Counted from the stretch's first letter, positions 12,045 through 23,763 are shown. The stretch is DNA of 64,000 nt from Pogona vitticeps (GCF_051106095.1 NC_135785.1:224621045-224685044), one strand, 5' to 3'. Program-made: numbers and translations. Notes: a model not told the origin generated them from the letters alone.

Positions 12045-12549
12045 TACTGGTTCTTGCTACGATAGGAGGCGAGCTGCTGGACCATCCCGGCTGGGCTCAG
12101 CCTCCCAGGGTTCCCCGCTGCCCTGACCGCCACTGCCAGAGGCCTCCCAGGGTTCCCCGCTGCCCTGACCGCCACTGCCAGAGGCCTCCCAGGGTTCCCC
12201 GATGCCTCTGGAGGTCCTCCGGGCTTCCCCAGTGGCGGTGGTTGTGGCAGCGGTGGAGCCAGGGCCAGGCGGCAGCAGTGGAGGTAAGGTGCTGCTTTTT
12301 GGGTGGCTTTTGCAAGTTGGGATTGGGCTGGTGGGGTTATGCTTAGCGTTATTTTTAGATTTATTTTTTGCAGGCCCAGGGGCTTGCAGTGTTTTATTTT
12401 TTGGGGGGGGGGGTATTTTTTTCTTCAGCTGGAATGGATTAATTACTTTTCAATACATTCCTATGGGAAATGGTGGTTCGACTTACGAAAACTTCAAGTT
12501 GCAGCCACCATTCCAATACGGATTAATTTCACAAGTCGAGGCACCACTG
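12045..12549. mobile_element. Tigger/pogo-like non-autonomous DNA element with internal tandem repeat
   Basis: The right end reads CAAGTCGAGGCACCACTG followed by TA. The left end is a decayed version (ACTGGTTCTTGCTACGAT after TA). The right part holds ATTCCTATGGGAAATGG and TTCGACTTACGAAAAC, typical of Tigger-like elements. It shares its terminus with 13491-13925 and 34989-35275. The left half is GC-rich and contains a 42-bp tandem repeat. No transposase frame is present. Confidence 0.7.
12101..12198. repeat. 42-bp tandem repeat, about 2.3 copies
   Basis: Units start at 12101, 12143 and 12185 with CCTCCCAGGGTTCCCCG. The first two units are almost identical. As 42 is divisible by 3, both strands show short repeating open frames; these are products of the repeat. 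Confidence 0.95.
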
Positions 12550-12551
12550 TA

Positions 12552-13488
12552 TTCTTTAAAATTCAGCTCCTACTGGCTGAAGAACAAAGCTTTGTGAGTG
12601 GAGTTCAGCTCTCAAAACACTTTGCTCTTGGATCTTGGCTTCCTTTCCTGCTTGCAACTCCTTCTGCCCTTTCCACTTCCAATCTGCTCCGGCATGAGAG
12701 AAGACCCAAAGGGTTGCCAACAAAGGGGACATGGCCAGAAGGATAAATTGGCAAAAACAAATGCGACCCCACTTCTACCCAAACCAGATCCAGTTTTGTG
12801 AACAAGCAGGTCTCATCGATAACACAAGAGTGCTTTGTAGAATGAAACTAATATGATCAGTTATCAAATATGACATAAAGCATAGGTAAGAACACAGGAA
12901 AGCAAGCCACATCTGAAAACAGAGCACATGGTGCTAAAAGAAGTCTGAGGAAGGGGGATGGAGGCAAGCAGATGTTTTGCAAGTCACTTTATGTAAAGAG
13001 GGATTTTAGAAGTATGTGACTGGAATATGAACTCCAATATTTATGCCTCTGAATTGTTTACTGACTAAAGAAAAGGTAGAAGATCAACCCTCATGCCGTT
13101 TAAAGAGAAAATGTGAACCAAGTGAATTCTGGGCTATTTTCTAATCCCATTGGAATTCCAGTGTATAGTGGGCAAGCTGTAGGGTTCAGGGCCAGAGCTG
13201 CACATATTGTTATTTCCTAGAACCAATAGGAACTCCAGTACTTTCTTCCCCTGGAATCAACATCCTCAGGTTCTTGCTTTCTGTTTTTTTACCTCATGAC
13301 TTACTAAGAACAGCACAGGACTTTCTTTTTTTAACCTGAATAAGTTCAATTGACAGGGACAAAAAAAATGTCCCAAAGACAAGAGCAAACAGTAACAATA
13401 ACATAATAATAAATAAAAACAAAATGACAACAACAAAACCCCAAAAATAAATTGTTGAGAAAATGTTGGTCCTGGCTAGTTTTATTCT
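12552..13488. other. Intron 3 sequence, nothing recognised
   Basis: Between two Tigger-like elements. There is no exon-like sequence and only A-rich low-complexity at 13370-13450. Confidence 0.45.
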
Positions 13489-13490
13489 TA

Positions 13491-13925
13491 CAGTGGTGCC
13501 TCACATTACAACGTTAATTTGTTCCAGCGAAATCGCTGTAGAACGAAAACGTCGCAATGCGAAAATAAAAAGCCCATTGAAATGCATTGAAACCCCTTCA
13601 ATGCGTTCCAATGGGCTGGAAACTCACCGTCCAGCGAAGATCCTTCATAGGGTGGCCATTTTTGGTGGCTTTCTTGTGAGGAATCTATCCCAGAAAACAG
13701 TGGGGAGCCATTTTATTTACCCGGTGGCCATTCTGAAACCACCAATCAGCTGTCCGAAAATCGTCGTTTTGCAAAGAATCGGTTCCCGAAGCAGGGAACT
13801 GATCATAGCAAAGCGAAAAACCCCTATTCAGACCATCGTTTTGTGATCGCAATTGCGATTGCAGAAAGATTGTCATGATGCGGTTTCATCGTAATGCGGG
13901 GCAATTGTAAAGCGAGGCACCACTG
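13491..13925. mobile_element. Tigger/pogo-like MITE, complete, TA target site
   Basis: It starts CAGTGGTGCCTCACATTAC and ends AAAGCGAGGCACCACTG, flanked by TA on both sides (13489-13490 and 13926-13927). The 435-bp body carries paired copies such as AAATCGCTGTAGAACG and GCAATGCGAAAAT. No transposase is present, so it is non-autonomous. The family call rests on the termini and the TA duplication. Confidence 0.85.
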
Positions 13926-14423
13926 TATATAACAATCAACCCTCCATATGACTAGTGGCTGAAACTCAGAGATACTGTGCAAAAGCTTACAGCATAAGTA
14001 AGTAAATAAGTAAACAAACAAAAACAAACAGATTTTTGGTTAAAACTTGTATCTGTAATATAATACCAGTCAATGTTTTAATAATTTTGATTAACTGTGC
14101 CTGATATTTTTTAATAACAACAACAATGTGGTATAATAATAACAATATCACACAGATAAGGGGAGTTGCGTGAGCAGTTTTGCAGTTTTCTGGCCATTTG
14201 AACTAAAATGCACAAAGTGCAACCGACATAACTCATGCATGTAGGCAAAACAGTCAGAAGACACAAGTAACACAATCCTATGCAACTGCAGTAGGATTCT
14301 GGCAATGGTTTCTATCTTTTTAGGCAGCAATAACACAGAAGCCTACCTTGCAGGTCTGCATGAATTTTGAAGCAAAGTATGATTGTGGGGATTAAAGCAC
14401 CCCGTCTTTCTCTCTCTCTCATC

Positions 14424-14482
14424 TGTCTATTTATTTATTTATTTAGATTTATACCCTGCCATCTAGACAGTCTACTCTGGAC
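14424..14482 (-). mobile_element. LINE 3' tail joined to another LINE
   Basis: On the minus strand it ends in AGAGTAGACTGTCTAGATGG, CAGGGTATAAATCTAAATAA and ATAA repeats: the same tail as 4905-4985. It directly abuts the 3'-shortened LINE body that starts at 14483. Confidence 0.6.
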
Positions 14483-16390
14483 AGGCTGAATGCTCAGATG
14501 TCAATGTTTCCCATCTGTTGAGGTCCTTTCCTAAGGCCTTTAGGTCCTGCTTGCAGATATCATTGTATCGCAGCTGTGGTCTTCCTCTGGGGCGCTTTTC
14601 CTGAACTAATTCTCCATACAGGAGATCTTTTGGAATCCGACCATCAGCTATTCTCACAACATGCCCAAGCCAACGTAGATGTCAGTTTCAGTAATGTATA
14701 CATGCTAAAAATTCCAGCTCGTTCTAGGACTATTCTATTTGGAACTTTGTCCTGCCAGGTGATGCCAAAAATGCGTCTGAGACAATACCTATGGAACATG
14801 TTCAGCTTCCTCTCCTGCCATGCACAAATGGTCCAGGAATCACTGCAGTACAGGAGTGTGTTCAGGACACAGGCTCTATAGACCTGGATCTTGGTATATG
14901 TCGTCAGCTTCTTATTGAGCCATACTCTCTTTGTGAGTCTTGAGAACATAGTAGCTGCTTTCGCGATGCGTTTATCCAGCTCGACATCTAGAGAGAGGGT
15001 GTCAGAGATTATTGAACCAAGGTACAAGAAGTCATGAACAACCTCCAATTCTTCTGTAGAGATGGTAATAGAGGGAGGTGAGTCCACGCCCTGGCCCATG
15101 ACTTGTGTTTTTTTCAGGCTGATTATTAATCCAAAGTCTTGGCATGCCTTGCTGAAATGATTCATGAGTTGTTGGAGGTCTTCAGCAGAATGGGCAACAA
15201 CAGCTGCATCACTGGCAAAGAGGAAGTCCCGCATGTATTTCAGATGGACTTTGGTCTTCGCTCTCAATCTAGATAGATTAAAGAGCTTTCCATTTGATCT
15301 AGTCCGGAGACAGACACATTCTATTGCAGTTCCAAAGGCATGCTTCAGTATGACAGCAAAAAAGATCGGCATGAGGACACAGGGTTGGTGCGAGGACACA
15401 GCCCTGTTTCACTCCGCTTCGGATGTCAAAGGGATCTGATGTTGATCAAAAACTACAGTGCCCTTCATTTCTTCCTGAAAGGACCTGATGTTGTTAAGGA
15501 GTCAAGGTGGACATCCAATCCTGGGAAGTATTTTAAAAAGGCCATCCCTGCTAAGCAAATCAAAACCCTTTATAAGATCTATGAAGGCCACATAGAGTGG
15601 CTGTTGTTGTTCCCTACATTTCTCCTGCAACTGTCTGAGGGAGAATACCATGTCAGTGGTGGATCTATTAGCTCGAAATCCACACTGTGGTTATGAATAG
15701 ACTGTCTGTAAGCACCTCCAGTCTCTTCAGCACAACACGAGCAAGCAGCTTCCCCACAACACTGAGAAGAGAGATGCCATGGTAGTTATTGCAGTCACCC
15801 CTGTCGCCTTTGTTCTTATACAATGTGACAATGTTTGCATCCTTCATGTCCTGTGGTACTCCAACTTCCCTCCAGCAAAGACAAAAGATTTCATACAGAT
15901 CAGTGGTGATGATCTCTTTACAGCACTTCAGCACAGATGTTATCCTTCCCAGGTGCCTTGCCTGACGTGAAGGAATCCAAGGCCACTTTTATTTCTGCTA
16001 AAGTTGGTTCGCTGTCCAACTCTTCCAAGACAGGTGGGCACTCAATGTTATTTAATGCCTCATCAGTTACTACATTCTTGCTGGAATATAGCTCATTGTG
16101 CTGCACCCAATGTTCCATCTGCTGTGTTCTGCCCTGGATGATCACGCCTGTAGCAGTCTTCAAAGGAGCAGATTTCTTCTGCATTGGACCTAAAGCCTGC
16201 TTGATACCATCATACATTCCCTTGATGTTACCTGTGTCCACTCCTATCTGTATCTGAGAGTAGAGCTGAAGCCAATAATTGTTAGAACATCTCCTGGCAG
16301 CCTCTTGGACTTTGCTATGAGCAATTCGAAGAGCCTGCAAGTTGTACTCACTAGGGCAGGCTTTGCACCAAGGATCCTCTACATCAAGGA
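14483..16390 (-). mobile_element. Non-LTR retrotransposon (LINE B), 3' half of ORF2, decayed
   Basis: Read on the minus strand, pieces in several frames together resemble one reverse transcriptase and its C-terminal region. In order: DSFTSGKAPGKDNI (about 15930), ANIVTLYKNKGDRGD (15780-15850), FFAVILKHAFGTA, the catalytic-site region FASDAAVVAHS (ADD reduced to SDA, about 15210), SLKKTQVMGQ, FLYLGSIISD, and near the 3' end RRIFGITWQDKVPN and DGRIPKDLLYGEL. At least three frame changes show it is dead. A second, shorter copy is at 55358-56377. I cannot fix the clade: an RTE- or Vingi-like family is likely. It has no proper 3' UTR of its own. Confidence 0.85.
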
Positions 16391-16404
16391 TAAGGAATAT
16401 ACAG

Positions 16405-16485
16405 CCCTCCAAGTTGTTCTTAGATTGCAGTTCCCATCACCAACACTGCATGTGCTGGCTAGGGTTGTTAGGAACTGGAAGGTCA
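16405..16485. mobile_element. hAT-like MITE fragment
   Basis: It carries the palindromic core TTAGATTGCAGTTCCC ... GTTAGGAACTGGAAG, seen in short hAT elements of reptiles (compare 45753-45830). It is truncated, with no target duplication visible. Confidence 0.4.
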
Positions 16486-17039
16486 TCCTATGCCCCCTTC
16501 CTGATTCTATGAGAGATGGAGTTTTCAGAACTTCCTGTGGATGAAAATGTGCTTTAACAACAGACAGTGAAGTAGAGCTCTTTCAATGAATTATTTTCAG
16601 CAGGTTCTAGAGAAGTGGTTTATTTGAAAACTCAAAAAAGTAGGTAGTCATTAAAAACATCATGGGAAAGTTGATAATTTTTTTTAAATGTGCCTTGTTT
16701 CTCATAGTGAGAACGCAATGCAACAGTAATCACAGAAATATTGCATTGTACTGAAATATTATATTGTACTCTTTATAGTTTTCTAGCTGTGATCTGTAAA
16801 GGTTCACAAGCAGCTGATCCCACTCTTCTTCTTAGAAGCTTCCTCCTGAGCAAACCAAAAATTACTTAGGTATTTAATGCTCATATGGCTTGCATTTACA
16901 GTCATGCTTTCATCCAGCAAATTTTAGCCAGAGTTTAGGAAGATTGAAATGAGGAATCATGAAACAAATAGCTAAGCAAAAGTGATTATACTAGGTTGTT
17001 TCAAATGCTATGTTTTATTTTTGAGGAATGTTGTTATTA

Positions 17040-17243
17040 TATCATTGTTTATGTTCTGTACCATCACGCTGGAACTGACTTACAGTGACCCTAATAGGAC
17101 TTCTAAGATAAATGAAATATTTAAGGAGTGGTTTTGGCAGTTCTACGTCCCCAGCGAGTTTCCACAGCCAAGTAGGGATTTGAACCCTGTTTTCCAGAGT
17201 CCTAGTCTGTCACTCTATCCACTACACCACACTAGGAGTCCAG
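17040..17243 (-). mobile_element. tRNA-derived SINE (type 3)
   Basis: On the minus strand: GTGTGGTGTAGTGGATAGAG (A-box region), CAGGGTTCAAATCCCTACTT (B box), and then a tail with CCTATTAGGGTCACTGTAAG. The head differs from type 1, but the tail is the same class as in type 1 SINEs. Confidence 0.8.
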
Positions 17244-18211
17244 TTATATTGCTAGATGGTGCTTAAGCCCTTTTTATATCACTTGTGATATAAAAATCAC
17301 TTGTATTTTACATTACTTATTTTTAGGGAAGGGTGATTATAACAAAATACCACTTTTTGTTATTAAACGATAGTGACTGAATGTGAACCAGTTTTAAAGC
17401 TCTAGAATAAATGCCTCAAACATATATGATGAAGAGAACTGGAAAAAAGGACTTTACCACCATCTGGTGTCTTAATTCCAGAACAAAAACAGCAATGAAA
17501 AGTTGTGGATTAAAATCTGTTGCGTTTGAACGAAGGCAGAGAAGAAAATATGTCTGTTTTTATCATAGGAAGCAAGGGGTGGGCAGAACTCAGGCATAAA
17601 GGGTTTTTTTAAACTTTGCCTTTTTAAAAACAAGGACGCTGAAATCTATCAGAAGAACTTGGTACAAAAGACACGTAGTGAGAAGTAGAAAATTCTGAAT
17701 CTAAGAACTGAAATACTGGAAGGGAATGGGGTGTGCTTATTCAATATGCTTGGACCCACTCACTTTTGCTTTCTTCATGCAAGCAACGAGTCTGAAGAGA
17801 AGCTGTTCCTGCTCATGTGTGGGCTTTGATATTCCTGGTTCCCTAAGCATTCTTCATTTTAGCAGGATAACAGGGGAGGGGGGATTGCAATGTTGTTGCT
17901 GCTGTTTTTAAGAACCTAGAAGTCAGAAATTCTTTCTGTCTTCTGCCCATCTCTCCCAAAACATAGGTAAGGTTTCTCCACAGAAATCAAACACCCACCT
18001 GCCGAATTATAACAACTGTAGGCATTTGCTACACTGACATAAAAGGTGCTGTAAGCTTCAAAAGGTTAACTTCTGTTTTTAATTAAGTAAGTAAGCAAAT
18101 CATTAACATCTGAAGTTGAGTCTGAAATGAAATTTAGAATGCTAGTACCACTCACGCCCATGTAGTTCTCTTAGACGTCAAAAAAAAAGTAGGTGCTGTT
18201 ACTTATTTTGA

Positions 18212-18225
18212 CCTGTAGGTGGCAG
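18212..18225 (+). promoter_or_regulatory. CTCF-like site
   Basis: CCTGTAGGTGGCAG fits the CTCF core consensus CCASYAGRKGGCRS at 13 of 14 positions. It lies 0.6 kb past exon 3 in intron 3 and not in a recognised repeat. Occupancy is unknown. Confidence 0.35.
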
Positions 18226-18797
18226 CAACGTACTGTAGAAATGGCTTCTGTCTAATCATCTTCACACAGGCTGAACACTTCCACTTAATTTAAGGCCATC
18301 AAGTTCAGTCAACACAAGGCACTTCAAGGACAGCCACAAACCTGCGATTGCCCTAATAGGATTGGAGTTTTAAATATGTATTTACGTATTTATTTATTAC
18401 ATTTTTTACACAGCCCCCATACACAGCTCAGGTTCCAACAGCAACAGAAAGCTGGAGAGCAACTTTTTGCCTCACCCCACTTTTACTTGGGAGTTTTGAT
18501 CCCTCAGGGGAAAAAATAGCTAAATTGTGTTATTGGCAGCTGTCTGTCAATGCGAGAGTCTTGCAACTGAACCCATAGGGGTTTCCCATGCCTCCCTGCA
18601 GCACACTCTCAGGGATGATATGACTGCACTCTTGGCCAAATTATAAACTTTATTTGTTTAGTCAAACAATTAATAAGTCGTTGGGCGTGAAACATAGCCA
18701 CTCCTTGTTTCTTGGCAATTTCTGTGTCTGTGGGTCAAGGAGGAACAGCAAACCAAACAGATCCCAAAGGGAAAAACAAAACAAAACGGGCACTCAC

Positions 18798-19039
18798 CTG
18801 TGAACAAGTGTGTTTTTCAATCCACGAATGAGGTGCCGTGCAATTGTTTTGACCCTTGGTGTGAGGATAGCTTGAGAAACGTGGAAAGTTCCATATTTTG
18901 CTCGTTCCCCAAGGGTGGTCTCTAAGAATTGCAACAGTTTGTGTACATTGGTTGTGTTTGCCCATGGTGCTGGCATTTTAGTCCCTGGCCATAGATAAGG
19001 GTATTCTTCGTAAAGTGGATGATGATAGAAAATAAGGAC
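18798..19039 (-). CDS. PLCXD2: PLCXD2 coding exon 3
   Basis: The exon encodes residues 184-263 and two bases of codon 264. The acceptor is CCTTCTACATTCTTCAG and the donor CAG|GTGAGT. The peptide begins VLIFYHHPLYEEYPYLWPG and contains MPAPWANTT, FLETTLGERA and SQAILTPRVKTIA. It ends GLKNTLVH and is close to vertebrate PLCXD2 as I remember it. This is the second half of the PI-PLC X domain. The first in-frame codon past the donor is a stop (AGG TGA), so intron retention would give a 264-residue protein lacking the last 49 residues. Exon 2 lies 4.3 kb upstream and exon 4 6.8 kb downstream. Confidence 0.97.
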
Positions 19040-20020
19040 CTGAAGAATGTAGAAGGGAATAGAAAGCGTAAGAAATATCTTCTTAAACCAAGTTTGAATA
19101 TCACTTATATTCATACTGTCCCCACTAAAATCTCTATGACAGGAAAGTCTAGCTGTTTTAGTGTCACTAGCTCCACAAACAGAACAACAGCAGAGCTTAA
19201 GAACATGATACAGGAAGTTTGTAGACAAAGTCTTATTTCCATGGGGATAGCTACAATCTGCTGTCCTCCAGATGTTCTGAATAGTACCCCTCAGCCTCGG
19301 ACACATGGCCAGTGTTTGACACAGCAGGAAATTAATGTCCAAACTGTATCGGGATGGCACTAAAAACTGCAGAAATTCTTTGAAGGACTTTATATAATGA
19401 ATGAAATGCTGTTTCTCACAGCTGAAGTATTGGAAATTCACATATTTTAATAGCAATACTTGATGAGTAAAGGTCCCTGAAACAAAATATTGACACATGT
19501 TGTGTTTATACTCCCAGTTTCAGCTTGAACATTTCTCTTTACACTGAGAAATTCATTGGCTTTTCAAGTTTAGTCTCCTTTAAACTGGGTTTTTAAAAGG
19601 TGAATATTGAGATGGGAGGTATACATAGACTTAATTTCATTACAATGTTTGATTTCTCCATTGCTATTTTTGAGAAGGAACTCTTTCATCCTTGGGTTTT
19701 TAAATGGCTCATCCATAGAACTCTATAGTGAACTATCCACCAAATAATGTTTTTCTGTACCCTTCCTAGAGTTATGACTGTTTTCTTCCCTTCTTCCTTT
19801 CCAAACACCCAATTCCGTTCCCTGTAGTCACTGGTTGTCAATATCACATTATTTAGCTCCATCCAGACATTACAGCCTGAACATGGCTAGGGGAAAGTGT
19901 TGTAGGAACATGGGAAATTATATCCCAACATTTCCACCTTTAGATCAACCAGACTTTTGTGCGTTCAGTTCAAAGTTCTGAAAAAGTGCTTATAAACATG
20001 TTCAGCTGAGTGCACTAATT
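19040..20020. other. Start-side intron 2 sequence
   Basis: A minus-strand open frame continues upstream of exon 3 to about 19498, but it passes the acceptor and shows no homology, so it is intronic. No other feature is seen. Confidence 0.5.
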
Positions 20021-20171
20021 GTAATAATAATCATCAACATCTTAGAACTGCAGAGCTGGAAGAGACTTTATGGATCAAGTCCAGCTCCTGTCAAGGAGGC
20101 ACAGTGGGGAATTGAACTCCTAGCCTCTGGCTCTGCAGCCAGATACCTAAACCCCTCAGCTATCCAGCAGT
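20021..20171 (-). mobile_element. tRNA-derived SINE (type 2, CR1-like tail)
   Basis: On the minus strand: GGATAGCTGAGGGGTTTAGG, CTAGGAGTTCAATTCCCC, then GACAGGAGCTGGACTTGATC and CCAGCTCTGCAGTTCTAAGA with an ATGATT-rich end. The head is as in type 1, but the tail resembles a CR1 3' end. Confidence 0.8.
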
Positions 20172-20572
20172 CCTTCTGTGTTAACACTTCTTTAGCCAGA
20201 TAAGGCATGGCTTCTGATCACAGGTGTGCTTTAGGCATATTCATCTGAATGTGGTTACTTGTTCATCTTCAGATCTTTGCACTGAATGCTTGAAGGTGTG
20301 GTTGACATCCATGTAGGAGAAAAACTGGAAGAAGTAGTTACGCATGCTCCCCTCCTCCTCATAGTTACAGCCCTACCCACTTACAGGCTGCAATGCCAGA
20401 ATAGGGATTAGGTCTATTAGCATTCCAAGCCACTCAACCCTCATAGAATTCTTGCAGAGGTCTTCTTAGGGTTTTGGCTCTTTTTCTTCTTAAAGATTTA
20501 TATTCCTCTATTTCTGGCTACAACAGCAAGAACAAGGGAAGTTTGGAACTGTTATTAGTAAGAATTGTGATA

Positions 20573-20929
20573 AAGGTAAAGGTAAAGGTTCCCCTTGACA
20601 ATTTTTGTCCAGTCGTGTTCGACTCTAGGGGGCGGTGCTCATCCCAGTTTCCAAGCCATAGAGCCAGCGTTTTGTCCGAAGACAATCTTCCGTGGTCACA
20701 TGGCCAGTGCAACTTAGACACGGAACGCTGTTACCTTCCCACTGAGGTGGTCCCTATTTATCTACAGTACTTGCATTTGCACGCTTTCGAACCGCTAGGT
20801 TGGCGGGAGCTGGGACAAGCAACGGGAGCTCACTCCGTTGCGTGGATTTGATCTTACGACTACTTGGTTTTCTGACCCTGCAGCACAGGCTTCTGCAGTT
20901 TAGCCCGCAGCACCACCACATCCCTGATA
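20573..20929 (-). mobile_element. Sauria SINE, full length, 13-bp target duplication
   Basis: On the minus strand it begins GGGATGTGGTGGTGCTGCGG, passes a tRNA-like B box, then CACGTGACC and GAGCACCGCCCCCTAGAGTC, and ends in CCTTTACCTTTACCTTT, the tail known for Sauria SINEs. AAGAATTGTGATA flanks it at 20560-20572 and 20930-20942 without a mismatch. The element and its duplication are well kept, so it is probably one of the younger insertions. Confidence 0.95.
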
Positions 20930-20942
20930 AAGAATTGTGATA

Positions 20943-21901
20943 TTCATAGACAAAATGATACTCAGCATTTCTAGGGCAGTATGTCCCTTGAAGCAAGACA
21001 GAAAATAAGCTGCTACCATGGTGTACCAGCTATAATGATTCAAATAGCAGGAAATAATGCAGTACTGATAACTTGGGATGTTTGTCCTGGGACATAAACC
21101 ACGTGACCACGATTCAGTACAACAGAGGAATGGAAAGCACTGTACTGGAAGAACTAGAAAACCTTCCCCTTGTGTGACCAGGGCCTAAGTCCCATTCATT
21201 TTCTGAGGGGTTATTAAGATGCAGCATTTGTTCCAGGTCCTAGTCTAACTCTAATCTCAATTTTCCTCAACAACCAAACAATGTTCTCCTTATAACACTT
21301 TGCACCAGTTTGTCCACCTTTTCCTTCCTCTCCACACGTTCGTCTTTTTTTTCTGCGCTGCTTTGTATCAGGAGAAGGAGGCTAGCTCTGTAGCATTTTC
21401 CAAATGCTTCCCGGTCATTTTAGCAGGCAAATACAAGTTCAGAGCTGAAGTTCCTGCTCCCTCCCTGAAAGCAAGCTGTGGCATCTCTGAAGAAGAGGAC
21501 CTGATATCCCTTTCTTTGGGTAGGCATTACCCACAATTTCTTGTCTTGAGTTTCAAAGGTTCTGATTCAGCAGTGCCCAGCATATGCACAACCAAATATA
21601 CATCCTCCTCACAGCTGTTTCCTCACTGGTACTGACCTACTCCCAGCTTGCCAGCTGCCACGGAGAAGTAAACACATGAAATCACCAGATGTTGCACATT
21701 TGTCGTGTTTTAAGGAAGAGATATCCTCATCCATTGGTGCCTCAGTAAAGCAAAACCTTATTTATCATAATTTTCAGTAAACAATGGGATGAGATACTGA
21801 CAATTTCCACCATCTTATAACCAGACTGTTAACAGTTAGGATGCCTGTCCCAGTAAATTCCATGATCTCCTATCACCAACTTTTAAAAGTTTTTCTGCCG
21901 A
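20943..21901. other. Intron 2 sequence, nothing recognised
   Basis: A plus-strand open frame of 111 codons at 21300-21635 has no recognisable motif and opposes the gene. I regard it as chance. Confidence 0.45.
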
Positions 21902-22536
21902 TTGTGACAAATTAAGAATTTAAGAATTTGTTTTATTATATTAATGTTTCCATTATAATTTGCAAGGACTTCAGACTGATATTATTACCTACCAGTCAGA
22001 GTACACTGAGTTAAGTACTGAGATTTTCAAGCCCTTTCTATGACTCTTAAGTAGCTCTAGTGTGAAGTGGGGCTAATCCATTACACATATAGTGGTTTTT
22101 CCACCCATAATCAGCCTAATTTGTTGCACTGGGGAAAAACTTCAAATTTTATACAGTATAAGCATTTTAGAGCCAGCTGACTCCCAAATAATCATGGGGA
22201 CTGTCAACCAAAAAATAATGGACAATAATTACAAATCGAAGAGATCTGTAAAAATTCTCACTTTTTTCCTACTTTGCCTTAAAAATAAGCATTTTTTACA
22301 CTGATCTGTACCATATTGCACATTCATGAGAAAATCCTTTGATCTGAACAATTGCGGATCACAATGGAATGTGGTAATCAACTTACTGAAAGCTATATAT
22401 ATATAAAAATATGAAATCAGTCTAATTAAAGGAGTATCACTAAACCCAGACTTAGGACACAATATGTTATTTTATACTGATGTCCAGCTTAGTTATTATT
22501 ATGTGCCATCAAGTCAATTCCAATCTATGACAACCC
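21902..22536 (+). repeat. Dispersed duplication, copy A
   Basis: It starts TTGTGACAAATTAAGAAT and is collinear, at roughly 80-85 percent by eye, with 30463-31154. Matching landmarks are AATTTGCAAGGACTTCAGAC, CAGCCTAATTTGTTGCACTG and GATGTCCAGCTTAGTTATT. Both copies run into the tail of a type 3 SINE and then diverge. Copy A lies in intron 2 and copy B in intron 1, so exon 2 lies between them. Confidence 0.9.
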
Positions 22537-22668
22537 TAATAGGGTTTTTGAGACATATCAGATGCTTAGTATTGTCTTTCCCTCCATGTTTCAGCAAGGA
22601 TTTGAACACAGATCTTCTGAGTCTTTAACCAACTCTTGTTCACTACATCACACTGTCTCTCCCTTGGC
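22494..22668 (-). mobile_element. tRNA-derived SINE (type 3)
   Basis: On the minus strand a head with GTGATGTAGTGAACAAGAG and a B-box-like TTCAAATCC is followed by the tail CCCTATTAGGGTTGTCATAG and GACTTGATGGCACATAATAA. The last 40 bases also exist in copy B of the duplication (31113-31154). Confidence 0.75.
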
Positions 22669-23302
22669 TTATTACTTGAATTAAATCAAGATGGACAAAG
22701 AGCAGCCCTCAAGATAATAATGGGCTGCAATTCTTAGCGTTCCTCACTACTGACAGGCCATCAGATAAATATGGCATGACATTTCTTTTCTGCATGTTAT
22801 AAAACTTAAATATAGGAATGTAAGAGTGCCCACAGCACTAAAGCTTCATAACAGACAAAACCAAGGCAAATCCAAGTGAATCAAACTTCCTGTTAACCAC
22901 TAGAAACCTGGTACCAGGCAAAAATCACATTTTGCAGTTTGCTTTGAGAAAAGAGCAGGGATAGGGGCTTCTCCTATCACCAGGTCACCAAAAAGGAAGT
23001 GAACCAAGCTGGAACAAACAATGGTTTTGGAAAAGCTTTCATTTGGAAAAGCCTAACAATTGGATTTAGCCCAATATCTTTAGAGGAGCACAAGAAATGT
23101 TAGATGTTTAAACCAGAAAGCAGAAATGTTCCAAAGTAACATTTGCCATTACAAAAGCCATTTAAGTCTCATAGGCAAGTCAGTCAGTATAGCTTATTTT
23201 ACAAACCCAAACAAGCAGGATGCTACAGTAGTTTTTCCTGACAGCTGTGTGAATGATAAGAGTGTTTGTCAGAGATCCAGTAAAATGGAAACCTCTGCTT
23301 AC
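22669..23302. other. Intron 2 sequence next to exon 2
   Basis: No repeat or exon is seen. The exon 2 frame runs past the donor into this stretch, which has no homology. Confidence 0.5.
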
Positions 23303-23763
23303 CTGCTGTTGCTTGTCCCAGAGGCTTTGCAATGTCACATTTTCTACACATTCCTTTGTACAAAGTTTTGATTCAAACACTTCTTGGATCCTGCTGATCA
23401 GGTACAGATGGTGGTCATTATCCATAGCATAGAAATGGTTGAAATCAAGGAAGATGACTTCAGTAGGATGATGTGTTAGGAAGCTGTTAATCTCCATCAG
23501 CCCATCCCATACTTTGATTCCAAACAAACCATGAATGAAGTAGATTTCCTGTCCTGCTTCACCTGGTTTGGAAGATACGCGGAGGTCAAAGTAACGGATT
23601 CCACCATCGAGCTGTTCCTTAAATGTCAGATTTTGTGTCACTGACCACTTCTTCATTATCTTCTTTACCAGTGAAATTTTAGCTAACCGTTTGATTGCTG
23701 TAGCTTGATCAGGTCCCACAGGAGATTTCTCATCAACCCAGTAGCTGAAGGAGTCATGTGATC
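23303..23763 (-). CDS. PLCXD2: PLCXD2 coding exon 2: catalytic half of PI-PLC X domain
   Basis: The largest exon encodes residues 30-183. It starts inside the codon for Gly30 (exon 1 ends CCAG, exon 2 begins GA TCA CAT). The acceptor is TCTTTTCTATAG and the donor CAG|GTAAGC. It holds the core of the PI-PLC X domain: GSHDSFSYWVDEKSP (His32-Asp33, the first catalytic pair), GIRYFDLRVSS (residues 84-94), FIHGLFGIKVWDGL (His107, second catalytic His) and EVIFLDFNHFYAMD (131-144). These residues are those that cleave phosphoinositides in PI-PLC enzymes; for PLCXD2 the activity is known from the family and not shown here. The wording SYWVDEKSPVGPDQ and KKWSVTQNLTF separates PLCXD2 from PLCXD1 and PLCXD3. 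There is no EF-hand, Y or C2 domain, as is normal for PLCXD proteins. Confidence 0.98.

Larger units (their letters stand above)
16486..18797. other. Intron 3 remainder
   Basis: Apart from the SINE at 17040-17243 and a CTCF-like site at 18212-18225 I see no feature. A short A/T repeat near 18375-18410 resembles a LINE tail in reverse. Confidence 0.45.

Noticed and set aside
23180-23302. Exon 2 extended past residue 183
   Set aside because: The frame stays open after the donor but leaves homology at once. CAG|GTAAGC is a strong donor and joins exon 3 in phase.
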